Shown here: positions 1-7,830 of the stretch, in pieces
Numbering within the stretch: the stretch's first letter is position 1
How the letters are laid out: each line of letters opens with the position of its first letter
Assembly (NCBI GenBank): GCA_965278965.1
Contig: OZ257127.1
Coordinates: 1,426,001-1,490,000 of the forward strand
Direction: 5' to 3'
DNA length: 64,000 nt
Origin: UBA10649 sp965278965
GTDB lineage: Bacteria; Actinomycetota; Actinomycetes; S36-B12
Notes under the pieces: model-generated
What the model saw: the letters and a program-made list of their open reading frames with translations, nothing else
Told to the model about the DNA's origin: nothing
The model's database searches: none
Translations under genes and position numbers: made by a program

Positions 1-204
1 CTTCGCGACCGGGGCCGCGTCGTGGCGGGCGCGGTCGCCGACCTCGTCGTCCTCGATCCGGGAACGGTCGCCGACACGGCGACCTTCGAACGACCACGCT
101 CCGCCCCCGTCGGCGTGACGTGCACCGTCGTCGCCGGCACAATGGTTGCGCGCGACGGGCAGCTCACGGGGGCACGGCCAGGCCGTGTGCTTCGCCGTGG
201 CTGA
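1..204 (+). CDS. N-acyl-D-amino-acid deacylase (D-aminoacylase), C-terminal fragment
   Basis: Only the last 67 residues are in the window; the start lies upstream. The reading frame is open from base 1 to the TGA at 202-204. The tail has the pattern typical of the end of D-aminoacylase/dihydroorotase-like amidohydrolases: G.v..GavADLVVLDP, then ATFERP, then a Gv..tvVaG..VarDGqlTG segment ending in PGRVLRR. This is the small beta-sandwich domain that closes the TIM-barrel amidohydrolase fold, so the metal-binding residues are not visible. The enzyme would release D-amino acids from N-acyl-D-amino acids. The stop overlaps the GTG start of the next gene, which acts on D-amino-acid-like substrates, so the two are probably co-transcribed. 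Confidence 0.75.
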   Translation, partial: LRDRGRVVAGAVADLVVLDPGTVADTATFERPRSAPVGVTCTVVAGTMVARDGQLTGARPGRVLRRG

Positions 205-1423
205 CGGGCTCCCGGCCGTCGTCGGTCCGAAGGGTCTGCCTTCCGCCGACCTGTCGTCCGCCGTGGGTCGCCACCTGTTCGACGGGACGTTCCCGATGCC
301 CGTAGCGGTGCTCCGCGCGCGGGCGCTGGACGCGAACATCGAGACCATGGCCCGGTACGTCGACCAGGCCGGTGCGCTGCTGGCCCCGCATGCGAAGACA
401 ACGATGAGCCCGCAGATCGTCGCCCGACAGCTCGCCGCCGGCGCCTGGGGAATGACGGTCGCGACCGCATGGCAGGCATCCCGGGTCGCGGCGATGGGCG
501 TGGACCGCATCGTGCTGGCGAACGAGGTCACCGACGCCGGCTCGCTACGGCTCCTGCAGTCCCTGCTCGATGCGAACCCGTCCCTCGTCGTGTGGGCCTA
601 CGCGGACTCGACGGAGTCGCTGGACGCCCTCGGCACGATCGCGCCGGCCCGGGCGGGGAGCCTTCAGGTCCTGCTCGAGCTCGGCTTCCCCGGCGGGCGA
701 ACCGGCGTCCGGTCGGCCGCACAGGCCCGAGACCTCGCCCTGCTCGCAGCACGTCGCCCGCACCCGGTGGCGGGGGTCGGCGCGTTCGAGGGGACCATCA
801 GCGGCGCGGACGCCTCCGCGACCATCTCCCGAGTCGACGACTTCCTCGCAGAGGTCGCGTCCGTCGCCACGCAGCTTGCGAGCGACGGCCTCCTGCGATC
901 CGACGAGCCGATCGTCACCGTCGGCGGCAGCGCGTACCCGGACCGCGCCGTCGAGGTCATCGGTGATGCGGCCAGCGCCGCGGGCCTTCGGCTGGTCCTG
1001 CGAAGCGGCTGCTACGTCACCCACGATCACGGCGCCTACGCGGCGACCTCGCCGTTCGGCGACCAGCCACGCAGCCCGCTGCGGCTGACCCCCGCGCTCG
1101 GCGTCTGGGGAGCGATGCTGTCTCGCCCGGAGGCGGGTCTGGCGCTCGTGGGCGTGGGCCGCCGCGATGTCTCGTTCGACGCCGGCCTTCCCGTCGTCAC
1201 CGGCCGGTTCGCCGCCGCCGAGCACGGGGGCGCGGCCCCCATCGTGACCGCTCTGAACGACCAGCACGCCTACCTGCGCGTCGACCCTTCGGACCCGCTG
1301 GCCCCCGGCGACCTCGTGTCGTTCGGCATCTCGCACCCGTGCACGACGTTCGACAAGTGGTCGGCCATACCGGTCGTCGACGACGCGAACATCGTCGTCG
1401 AGGTTGTGACGACCGAGTTCTGA
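197..1423 (+). CDS. PLP-dependent D-threonine aldolase / D-serine dehydratase-like protein
   Basis: A 408-residue protein of the alanine-racemase-fold D-threonine aldolase/D-serine dehydratase (DSD1) family. The PLP Schiff-base lysine is K67 in the motif PHAKTTMSPQ. The C-terminal motif HPCTTFDKW carries the His and Cys that bind zinc in this family. GTG 197 was chosen because it overlaps the upstream stop by a few bases; an upstream TTG at 146 would overlap much more. Members cleave D-beta-hydroxy-amino acids or deaminate D-serine. Together with the preceding deacylase this suggests handling of D-amino acids or of a beta-hydroxy amino acid. The exact substrate cannot be read from the sequence. 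It converges on the ligase gene with a 16-base gap. Confidence 0.8.
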   Translation: MADGLPAVVGPKGLPSADLSSAVGRHLFDGTFPMPVAVLRARALDANIETMARYVDQAGALLAPHAKTTMSPQIVARQLAAGAWGMTVATAWQASRVAAMGVDRIVLANEVTDAGSLRLLQSLLDANPSLVVWAYADSTESLDALGTIAPARAGSLQVLLELGFPGGRTGVRSAAQARDLALLAARRPHPVAGVGAFEGTISGADASATISRVDDFLAEVASVATQLASDGLLRSDEPIVTVGGSAYPDRAVEVIGDAASAAGLRLVLRSGCYVTHDHGAYAATSPFGDQPRSPLRLTPALGVWGAMLSRPEAGLALVGVGRRDVSFDAGLPVVTGRFAAAEHGGAAPIVTALNDQHAYLRVDPSDPLAPGDLVSFGISHPCTTFDKWSAIPVVDDANIVVEVVTTEF

Positions 1424-1439
1424 CGCTTGCCGACAGCGG

Positions 1440-2792
1440 TCAGTAGTCCTCGATGTACTCGTCGAGCTCCCACGCCGTCGTGTCCCGCGTCGTCGGATCG
1501 GGCACCTCGGCCTCATAGCGCGCGACCTCGTCGCGCTTCATCGTCGTGAACACGTCGACGAACGAGCTGCCCAGGTACCCGCGCAGCCCCGCATCCGCCT
1601 CGAGCGCGTCAAGCGCCTCCGTCAGCGTCATCGGCAGCACAGGCCGGGCCCCGTCCTCGTAGGCCCACCCGGCCGCCGCGGGCGGCGGCGTCAGCCCGCG
1701 CCGGATACCGTCGAGCGCGGCGGCTAGGACCACGGCGATCACGATGTACGGGTTCGCCGTGCCGTCGCCGATGCGCAGCTCCAGCCGCGTTCCCTGCCCA
1801 CGCTCCGGTGGGATCCGGATCATCGTCGAGCGGTTGTCGTAGCCCCAGTTCGACCGGTACGGGGCGAGCGTGTCCGGCCCGAGCCGCTTGTAGGCGTTGA
1901 TGGTCGGGTTGGTGAATGCGGCGATCGCGGGCGCGTGCTCGATGACGCCGGCGATCATCGACAGGGCCGTCGCGGACAGCCCATCGCCGCCGTCGTGCAT
2001 CCGGTTCTCCCCGGCGGCATCGGTCACGGAGAAGTGCAGGTGGAACCCGCTGCCGCCCTCGTCGTTCCACGGCTTGCCCAGGAACGTGCCGAGGATCCCT
2101 CGGCTGGCGCACACGTCCTTGACAGCTGTCTTGAACAAGAACGTCCGATCCGCAGCATCCATGGCCTCGCTGTGCCACAGGTTGATCTCGTACTGGGAGG
2201 GGCAGAACTCGTGGTTGCCGGCGAAGGCACCGATGTTGAGCTGGTCGAGCATCCGCAGCAGGTGCAGGTAGTCCCCGTCCGGATCGACCCACGACCCGGT
2301 CGTGTACACGCGCCCGGTCTTGTTCAGGATCCGCTCCCAGCCACCGTCGGCGCTGCGCCGGGCGAAGTAGAACTCCAGCTCCGGTCCGCACACCGGCGTC
2401 AGCCCGGCGCTCGCATACTCGTCGAGGACCGAGCGCAGCACCGCCCGGGGGGCGACCGCGCTGCGGGTCCCGTCCGGGTTGTCGATGTCGGCGATCGCGT
2501 AAGCGACACCGGGGACCCACGGGATCGACCGGATCGTGTCGGTGTCGAGCTTGGACACCATGTCCGGCAGGCCGTCCGTCATGCTGCCCTCGCCGTCGAG
2601 CACCCCGCCGCGGGTCGTGGTCACCCAGGTCCCTTGGCAGAACGCCGGGCCGTGGGCGGCCGCGCGCTCCAGCTGCGACACGAGCAGGTCCTTCGACCGG
2701 GTGATGCCGAGCAGGTCGGCGAAGATCAGCCGCACGACGTCGATGCCCTGCGTCTCGAGGATCCGCCGGGTCTCGGCGAGGTCGTGCTGCAT
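1440..2792 (-). CDS. Glutamine synthetase-family gamma-glutamyl (amine) ligase
   Basis: A 450-residue GS-fold ligase. Family landmarks are present: NHEFCPSQYEINL (the H.E..P.Q.E loop), GSGFHLHFS (GSGmHvH), NPTINAYKRL, and a C-terminal RLELRIGDGTANPY. Such GlnA-like enzymes (PuuA, IpuC, the aniline-pathway TdnQ/AtdA1, GlnA3/4) couple ATP to attachment of glutamate through its gamma-carboxyl to an amine, and rarely make glutamine themselves. The adjacent amidotransferase and the PuuD-like hydrolase fit a gamma-glutamylation/deglutamylation route. The start has a good AAGGAGAG ribosome site. It is transcribed divergently from the GATase gene across a gap containing operator site 1. Product: gamma-glutamylamide of an unknown amine (inference). 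Confidence 0.85.
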   Translation of the reverse strand: MQHDLAETRRILETQGIDVVRLIFADLLGITRSKDLLVSQLERAAAHGPAFCQGTWVTTTRGGVLDGEGSMTDGLPDMVSKLDTDTIRSIPWVPGVAYAIADIDNPDGTRSAVAPRAVLRSVLDEYASAGLTPVCGPELEFYFARRSADGGWERILNKTGRVYTTGSWVDPDGDYLHLLRMLDQLNIGAFAGNHEFCPSQYEINLWHSEAMDAADRTFLFKTAVKDVCASRGILGTFLGKPWNDEGGSGFHLHFSVTDAAGENRMHDGGDGLSATALSMIAGVIEHAPAIAAFTNPTINAYKRLGPDTLAPYRSNWGYDNRSTMIRIPPERGQGTRLELRIGDGTANPYIVIAVVLAAALDGIRRGLTPPPAAAGWAYEDGARPVLPMTLTEALDALEADAGLRGYLGSSFVDVFTTMKRDEVARYEAEVPDPTTRDTTAWELDEYIEDY

Positions 2793-2825
2793 GTCTCTCC
2801 TTCGGGTGAAACGGGGTCCGGCAGA

Positions 2826-2845
2826 ATCGTTCGGGAGCCAACGAT
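2826..2845. promoter_or_regulatory. Putative operator, site 1 of 3 (core CGTTCGGGAGCCAACG)
   Basis: The 20-bp segment has perfect 6-bp outer arms (ATCGTT and AACGAT) around an 8-bp centre. It lies in the divergent gap between the GS-like ligase and the GATase. The same core recurs at 4899-4914 and 6281-6296, each time in a divergent gap of this cluster. It is probably bound by the cluster's MarR regulator (5033-5533). A separate 7-bp hairpin (GTCGCCG TCA CGGCGAC, 2866-2882) lies in the GATase leader. Confidence 0.5.
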
Positions 2846-2908
2846 CTCGTGGATACTAGGCGCTCGTCGCCGTCACGGCGACCCCCTTGTCCTCACCCGG
2901 GAGGCCCG

Positions 2909-3613
2909 ATGCGCGCGCTGTTCCTCCAGCACGACCACCTGAGCCCGCCAGGTCCGGTCGCTGAGCGCTTCGCCCATCGCGGCTACGCCGTGGACGAGGC
3001 CGTTGTCGTCGCGCCGGAGAGCTTCCACACCCCCGACATCCCCTTCGACTTCCCGGACCCCCGGGAGTTCGACGCGCTCGTGGTGATGGGAGCGCCCTGG
3101 GGAGCGTGGGACGACGACACGATCGGCAGCTGGCTGCTGCCCGAGATCGAGTGGCTGCGCGAGGCGGACGACCTGGGCGTGCCCGTGCTCGGCATCTGCT
3201 TCGGCGGCCAGCTCCTGGCCCGTGCACACGGCGGCTCGGTCGCGCGCGCCCCTCGGCCGCAGATCGGCTGGACCCCGGTGTGGACGCAGGAGCCGGGGCT
3301 CGTCGGACCGGGTCCGTGGTTCGAGTGGCACTACGACCGGTGGGAGGTCCCTCCGGAGGCGCGCGAGGTCGCGCGCGACGCGCTCGCTTCGCAGGCATTC
3401 GTCCTGCGCCGCAACCTGGCGGTGCAGTTCCACCCCGAGCTCACGGCCGCGGGCCTGCGCGGGTGGTTCGACAACGGCGGACGGGCCGCCGTCGTCGCGG
3501 ACGGGCAGGACCCCGAGGTGCTGTACCGGCACACCCTGGCCGAGGGTCAAGATGCCGCGGCGCGGGCGCACGCCCTCGTCGACGCGTTCCTCGACCAGGT
3601 CGCGCCGACCTGA
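2909..3613 (+). CDS. Class I glutamine amidotransferase (GMP-synthase-like)
   Basis: A 234-residue stand-alone class I GATase. The nucleophile elbow GICFGGQ has Cys97, and the C-terminal QFHPEL supplies the catalytic His and Glu, so the triad is intact. ATG 2909 follows a GGGAGG ribosome site; an in-frame ATG 60 bases upstream lacks one. No synthetase domain is attached. In aniline-type pathways a GATase-like protein (TdnT/AtdA2) partners the GS-like ligase and hydrolyses gamma-glutamyl amides. The divergent arrangement with the ligase suggests a similar partnership here (inference). It ends 14 bases from the convergent P450 gene. Confidence 0.8.
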   Translation: MRALFLQHDHLSPPGPVAERFAHRGYAVDEAVVVAPESFHTPDIPFDFPDPREFDALVVMGAPWGAWDDDTIGSWLLPEIEWLREADDLGVPVLGICFGGQLLARAHGGSVARAPRPQIGWTPVWTQEPGLVGPGPWFEWHYDRWEVPPEAREVARDALASQAFVLRRNLAVQFHPELTAAGLRGWFDNGGRAAVVADGQDPEVLYRHTLAEGQDAAARAHALVDAFLDQVAPT

Positions 3614-3627
3614 TCCGGCCGACGCGC

Positions 3628-4872
3628 TCAGGCCTGCCGTACCGGGAGCCGCTTGAAGCCGTGCACGAAGTTCGAGTACACGTAGTCCGGCCGCCCGTTC
3701 GGCTGCAACGTCACGTCGCGCGCGAGCAGCTCCTGGAACATGATCTGGACCTCCAGGCGGGCAAGGGCGTTGCCCAGGCACATGTGGGGCCCACCGCGGC
3801 CGAAGGACATGTGCTCGTTCGGCTTGCGTGTCACGTCGAACCGGTTGGGGTCGGTGAACACGGCGTCGTCCCGGTTGCCCGACCCGAACCACACGACGAC
3901 CTTGTCCCCGGCCCGGATCTCCTGGCCCTGGACGGTCACGTCGCGGGTGGCCGTCCGCCGGAAGTGGTGGACCGGGCTCGCCATCCGCAGGAACTCCTCG
4001 ACGGCCCACGGGATCAGCTCGGGCCGCTCGCGCAGGAGCGCGATCTGGTCGGGGTTGGCCATGAGGTTGTTCATCGTGTGCGTGATCGTGTGCCGGGTCG
4101 TCTCGTTCCCAGCGACGACGAGAAGCAGGAAGTAGTTGCGGAAGTCCCGGGCATCCACGGGGATCCCGTCGGCCGGCGGCGTATTCAGCACCGTGGACAC
4201 GAGGTCCGTCCCGGTGCCGCCGCGTCGACCCCACGCGAGCTCGTATCCGTACTTGAAGACCTCAAGGGCTGCCGGCGAGCGGAACGGCAGGTCGCGGTAC
4301 TGCTCGCTCTCCGGGCTGCCGGCCAGGACGTCGGCGTGCTCCGGGTCCTGGTTGCCGACCATCTTGTTGCCCCACCGGATGAGCTGGGGGATGTCCGACT
4401 CGGGGACGTCGAGGAGCTGGGCGAGCACCCGGATCGGGAAGTCGGCGGCGACGTCAGCGACGAAGTCGAACTCGTCCTGGACGAGGGCGCGGTCGAGGGT
4501 CGATGCGGTGATGCCGCGCAAGAACGTCTCGTACCCGGCGATCGCCCGCGGGGTGAAGCTCGGCTGGAGGATCTTGCGGAGGGCGCGATGCCGGGTCCCA
4601 TCGGTCTCCAGCATCGACCGACGGATCTCCATCTGCCGGGTGTCGAGCTCCTCGAGGTTCGCGGTGCCGATCTGGCTCGAGAACGTGTCAGGGTTGCGCA
4701 GGACGTCGACGATGTCGTGGTAGCGGACGATGGACCAGAAGCCGGCGTTCGGAGCGGGCTCGACGTTCCAGTGGACGGGGTCATCGCGCCGCAGGTCCGC
4801 GAACACGCCCCACGGGGCGCCGTCCCGGAACAGCTCGAGGTCGGCGAGCGAGACGTCGGTCATCGTGGTCAT
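3628..4872 (-). CDS. Cytochrome P450
   Basis: A 414-residue soluble bacterial P450. The heme-binding loop is FGRGGPHMCLG with Cys365 as the thiolate ligand. The I-helix oxygen-activation motif is AGNETT and the K-helix ExxR is in EEFLRMASP. The sequence style resembles CYP124/125/142-like and linalool-hydroxylase-like actinobacterial enzymes, but the substrate cannot be assigned. ATG 4872 has a GAGGGG ribosome site; longer in-frame starts lack one. Electrons are probably supplied by the 3Fe-4S ferredoxin (9599) and ferredoxin reductase (9799) in the neighbouring operon, making a complete class I system. It is divergent from the marR gene across operator site 2. Confidence 0.93.
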   Translation of the reverse strand: MTTMTDVSLADLELFRDGAPWGVFADLRRDDPVHWNVEPAPNAGFWSIVRYHDIVDVLRNPDTFSSQIGTANLEELDTRQMEIRRSMLETDGTRHRALRKILQPSFTPRAIAGYETFLRGITASTLDRALVQDEFDFVADVAADFPIRVLAQLLDVPESDIPQLIRWGNKMVGNQDPEHADVLAGSPESEQYRDLPFRSPAALEVFKYGYELAWGRRGGTGTDLVSTVLNTPPADGIPVDARDFRNYFLLLVVAGNETTRHTITHTMNNLMANPDQIALLRERPELIPWAVEEFLRMASPVHHFRRTATRDVTVQGQEIRAGDKVVVWFGSGNRDDAVFTDPNRFDVTRKPNEHMSFGRGGPHMCLGNALARLEVQIMFQELLARDVTLQPNGRPDYVYSNFVHGFKRLPVRQA

Positions 4873-4898
4873 GGCCCCTCCGCGGCGTCGACCCGGAT

Positions 4899-4914
4899 CG
4901 TTCGGGTCCGAATC
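4899..4914. promoter_or_regulatory. Putative operator, site 2 of 3
   Basis: CGTTCGGGTCCGAATC lies between the P450 and marR genes. It matches site 3 at 13 of 16 positions and shares the first eight bases, CGTTCGGG, with site 1. Its position, 27 bases upstream of the P450 start, fits repression of that promoter and autoregulation of marR. Confidence 0.5.
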
Positions 4915-5032
4915 AATTCGCGCACTGTAGCCGCCCCGGCACCGTTGTCGACACCCATGCCGCACAATTCGCTAGGTTCGCGTGCCGGACGGTTCGCCCG
5001 GCACCGCGACCGACGACGGGACGGGAGATTCC

Positions 5033-5533
5033 ATGGCGGGTCCGCACACGCTGGCTGAGACCGAGCGTGCCGTCGAGTCGCGCCTGGCCGGCATGGAGCT
5101 CGACTTCGAGGCAATGGCCGTGGCCTCGAACCTGTTCCGAGCGGCCAACGCCGTCCGCAACCACCTCGAACGGACCGTGCTCCAGCCGCACGACCTGACG
5201 TGGACCGCCTTCGTCGTGCTGTGGGTCGTCTGGATCTGGGAGCGGGTGGAGACCCGGGTCATCGCCGAGGAAGGCGGGTTCTCCAAGGCGACCCTCTCGG
5301 GAGTCCTGTCCACCCTCGAAGGCCGCGGCCTCCTGACCCGCTCGCGCAGCGAGACCGACGGGCGCCTGGTCATCGTCGGGCTCACGCCCGCCGGACGCCG
5401 GCTCATGAAGCGGCTCTTCCCCCTGTTCAACCAGCAGGAGCAGGCCGTCACCTCGATGATCGACAAGGCTCGCCTGCCCGACGCCGCGGACATGCTGCGC
5501 CGCCTGACCCAAGGTGCCAGCCCCGACGCCTGA
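5033..5533 (+). CDS. MarR-family transcriptional regulator
   Basis: A 166-residue winged-helix regulator. Helices around LTWTAFVVLWVVWIWE are followed by the recognition segment GGFSKATLSGVLSTLEGRGL and a wing RSRSETDGR, then LTPAGRRLMKRLFP. This is the usual MarR layout (dimerisation helix, wHTH, C-terminal dimerisation helix). ATG 5033 follows ACGGGAG; an upstream GTG at 4982 gives a longer N-terminus without a good site. It is the only regulator in the cluster, so it is the natural candidate to bind the three shared palindromes and respond to the substrate or an intermediate. It converges on the PuuD-like gene with a 5-base gap. Confidence 0.88.
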   Translation: MAGPHTLAETERAVESRLAGMELDFEAMAVASNLFRAANAVRNHLERTVLQPHDLTWTAFVVLWVVWIWERVETRVIAEEGGFSKATLSGVLSTLEGRGLLTRSRSETDGRLVIVGLTPAGRRLMKRLFPLFNQQEQAVTSMIDKARLPDAADMLRRLTQGASPDA

Positions 5534-5538
5534 CCCCG

Positions 5539-6231
5539 CTAGGAGCGCGCCGCGTCGACCAGGGCGCGCAGCAGCTGGACCTGGTGCGGGTCGGTCTCCC
5601 ACGTGTCCTCGGGGTGCCACTGCACACCCACCGCCCAGCCGGGACCGTCGATGACCGCCGCCTCGACCGTGCCGTCGGCGGCGCGGGCGACGACCTGCAT
5701 GCCGTTGCCGAGCCGGTCGACGGCCTGGTGGTGGTAGCACGAGATGACCACGGCGGACGCGTCGATCCCGAGGGCCTGCGCGCCCTCCAGGAGACCCACC
5801 TCCTGGACGACGTGCCGGTGGTTCTCCGGCATGTCGACCACGAGGGTGCCCCCACGCACGACGTTGACGACATGCAGGCCGCGGCACACGGCGAGGGTCG
5901 GTACCCCCTGCTCGAGGCAGTACGCGGCGAGCGAAAGGTCGGCGGCGTCCTGGACGGCGTCGACGTCGTAGACCTCCTCGTGGTCCGCGTCGCCTCCGTA
6001 CAGCCGTGGGTCGAGGTCGCCTCCCCCGGCAAGCAGGACGCCGTCGATGCCCGAGAGGCGGGCCGTCCAGTCGAGCGCGTCCGGCCCGTCGCCGGGCAGC
6101 AGCGTGACCGGGTCGCCGCCCGCGGCCCACACCGCGTCGAGAAGGGCCCGCGACGACACCACCCCGCGGTAGCGAAGCGCACTCGCGGACTGGGTGAAAC
6201 GACCGAGGATCGCGATGCGCGGCCGGCGCAT
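5539..6231 (-). CDS. Gamma-glutamyl-gamma-aminobutyrate hydrolase family protein (peptidase C26, PuuD-like)
   Basis: A 230-residue class I GATase-fold hydrolase of the PuuD/peptidase C26 type. The oxyanion segment LLAGGGDLDP precedes the nucleophile Cys116 in AVCRGLHVVN, and QWHPEDT supplies His206 and Glu208. PuuD-type enzymes release glutamate from gamma-glutamyl compounds such as gamma-glutamyl-GABA in the putrescine pathway. With the GS-like ligase nearby, it probably removes the gamma-glutamyl group after the amine has been oxidised. It is the second GATase-fold hydrolase in the cluster. It is divergent from the aldehyde dehydrogenase operon across operator site 3. Confidence 0.87.
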   Translation of the reverse strand: MRRPRIAILGRFTQSASALRYRGVVSSRALLDAVWAAGGDPVTLLPGDGPDALDWTARLSGIDGVLLAGGGDLDPRLYGGDADHEEVYDVDAVQDAADLSLAAYCLEQGVPTLAVCRGLHVVNVVRGGTLVVDMPENHRHVVQEVGLLEGAQALGIDASAVVISCYHHQAVDRLGNGMQVVARAADGTVEAAVIDGPGWAVGVQWHPEDTWETDPHQVQLLRALVDAARS

Positions 6232-6280
6232 GTGGCCTCCAAGCGACGTGGCGGAAGGGCGTGACGTACCGCAGAATATC

Positions 6281-6296
6281 CGTTAGGGTCCGAACG
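6281..6296. promoter_or_regulatory. Putative operator, site 3 of 3
   Basis: CGTTAGGGTCCGAACG is an imperfect palindrome with perfect CGTT/AACG ends and inner GG/CC. It lies in the 133-bp gap between the PuuD-like gene and the eight-gene operon, so it would control the operon promoter. It matches site 2 at 13 of 16 positions, including an identical GGGTCCGAA run. Confidence 0.5.
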
Positions 6297-6364
6297 AAAT
6301 TGCCACGCCCAAGAGCGGCCGGCCCGCTCATTGTGCCGCCCGTCCCGACCAAGGGGAAGCCGCC

Positions 6365-7828
6365 ATGTCATACGCCGAGGTCGCCGGCGTCCGGGTCGAC
6401 ACCCGGCACTGGATCGGCGGCGAGCGTGTCTCCTCCGACCTGACCTTCGAGTCCGTCAGCCCGATCGACGGCACGGTGCTCGCCCAGGTGGCGCGAGGAG
6501 GTCAGGCCGAGGCCGACGCCGCTGTCGCCGCCGCCCGCGCCGCTTTCCCTGCCTGGTCACGACTCACCCCGGTCGAGAGGGGCGCGATCATCCACCGGGT
6601 CGCCGACAACGTCGAGGCCCACATCGAGGAGCTCGCCCAGCTCGAGACCGCGGACAACGGCTCGCTGCTCCGCTCCCACCGACGTGGCGTGATGCCCCGC
6701 GTGGTCCTCAACCTGCGGTTCTTCGCCGACTACGCGATCAACGAGCTCGCGCACCCGGTGTTCGAGACCCGGGGCCACGAGAACCATGTCTCCTGGGACC
6801 CCTCCGGCGTCGCCGTGATCATCACACCGTGGAACGCGCCCCTGATGCTCGCGACCTGGCGGATCGGTCCGGCACTGGCCTCCGGGGACACAGTCGTCGC
6901 CAAGCCACCGGAGTGGGCGCCGCTGACGGCCTCGTACTTCGCCGAGCTCGCCCACGACGCCGGCCTGCCGCCCGGCGTCTTCAACGTCGTGCAGGGGTTC
7001 GGGACCGAGGCGGGCGCGGCCCTCACGGCCAACCCGGACGTCTCCCGCATCTGCTTCACCGGCTCCGTGCCGACGGCCAAGGTCATCGCCCACGCCGCGG
7101 CCGACAACCTCACGCCCTGCTCGTTCGAGCTTGGGGGCAAGAGCCCGACGGTGATCCTGGACGACGCCGACCTCGACCTCGCCGTCGACCTCGCCGTCGA
7201 GCAGTACGACAACGCCGGCCAGGTCTGCCTCGCCGGCACGCGGCTCCTCGTCCAGGAGGGCATCGCCGACGCGTTCACCGCACGGTTCCGCGAGCGCGCC
7301 GAGCAGCTGCGCCAGGGGGACCCCCGCGACGACGGGACCCAGATCGGGCCGAACATCCACCTGCGCCACGTCGAGCGCGTGCTCGGGTTCGTGGACCGGG
7401 CGAAGGCCGACGGCGCGACGGTCGTCTACGGCGGCGAGGTCAACGAGGACCTCGGACCGCACTACCTCCGGCCGACGCTCGTCGTCGACGCCCCCGCCGG
7501 CAGTGAGATCCTGACGCAGGAGGTCTTCGGCCCTGTCCTGACCATGCAGACGTTCGCGACCGACGAGGAGGGCCTGGCTCTCGCCAACGGCACCGAGTTC
7601 GGCCTCGCCGCCTGCGTAGTGACCGGCAGCCGGGAGCGCGCGGAGGCCTTCACGCGGCACCTCGTCGCGGGCACCATCTGGGTGAACTGCTTCTTCGTGC
7701 GCGACCTCGCCGCCCCGTTCGGCGGCTCCCGACGATCGGGCATCGGCCGCGAGGGCGGCGTCTGGTCCTTCGACTTCTACGCCGACGTGAAGAACACGGT
7801 GTATGCACCGACTGGATGGAGGCAGTAG
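6365..7828 (+). CDS. Aldehyde dehydrogenase (HpaE-like candidate)
   Basis: A 487-residue NAD(P)-dependent ALDH. The catalytic Cys288 is in NAGQVCLAG, the general-base Glu is in SFELGGKSP, and the oxyanion/NAD segment TPWNAPL is present. Length and motifs match 5-carboxymethyl-2-hydroxymuconate semialdehyde dehydrogenase (HpaE) and betaine-aldehyde-type enzymes. The next two genes are an HpaD-like extradiol dioxygenase and an FAH-family (HpaG-like) enzyme, so the most economical role is oxidation of the ring-cleavage semialdehyde. An alternative is oxidation of an aldehyde made by the ThDP decarboxylase at the end of the operon. It is the first gene of the operon, 2 bases before the next start. 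Confidence 0.9.
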   Translation: MSYAEVAGVRVDTRHWIGGERVSSDLTFESVSPIDGTVLAQVARGGQAEADAAVAAARAAFPAWSRLTPVERGAIIHRVADNVEAHIEELAQLETADNGSLLRSHRRGVMPRVVLNLRFFADYAINELAHPVFETRGHENHVSWDPSGVAVIITPWNAPLMLATWRIGPALASGDTVVAKPPEWAPLTASYFAELAHDAGLPPGVFNVVQGFGTEAGAALTANPDVSRICFTGSVPTAKVIAHAAADNLTPCSFELGGKSPTVILDDADLDLAVDLAVEQYDNAGQVCLAGTRLLVQEGIADAFTARFRERAEQLRQGDPRDDGTQIGPNIHLRHVERVLGFVDRAKADGATVVYGGEVNEDLGPHYLRPTLVVDAPAGSEILTQEVFGPVLTMQTFATDEEGLALANGTEFGLAACVVTGSRERAEAFTRHLVAGTIWVNCFFVRDLAAPFGGSRRSGIGREGGVWSFDFYADVKNTVYAPTGWRQ

Positions 7829-7830
7829 CC

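Noticed and set aside
2849..2908. Upstream ATG for the GATase
   Set aside because: There is no ribosome site, and the added 20 residues are Arg/Pro-rich and absent from the class I GATase fold.
3106..5058. Long open frame (650 codons) on the + strand across the P450 region
   Set aside because: It is antisense to the GATase end and the whole P450 gene, is rich in Arg/Gly/Val/Asp without motifs, and follows from high GC at third positions.
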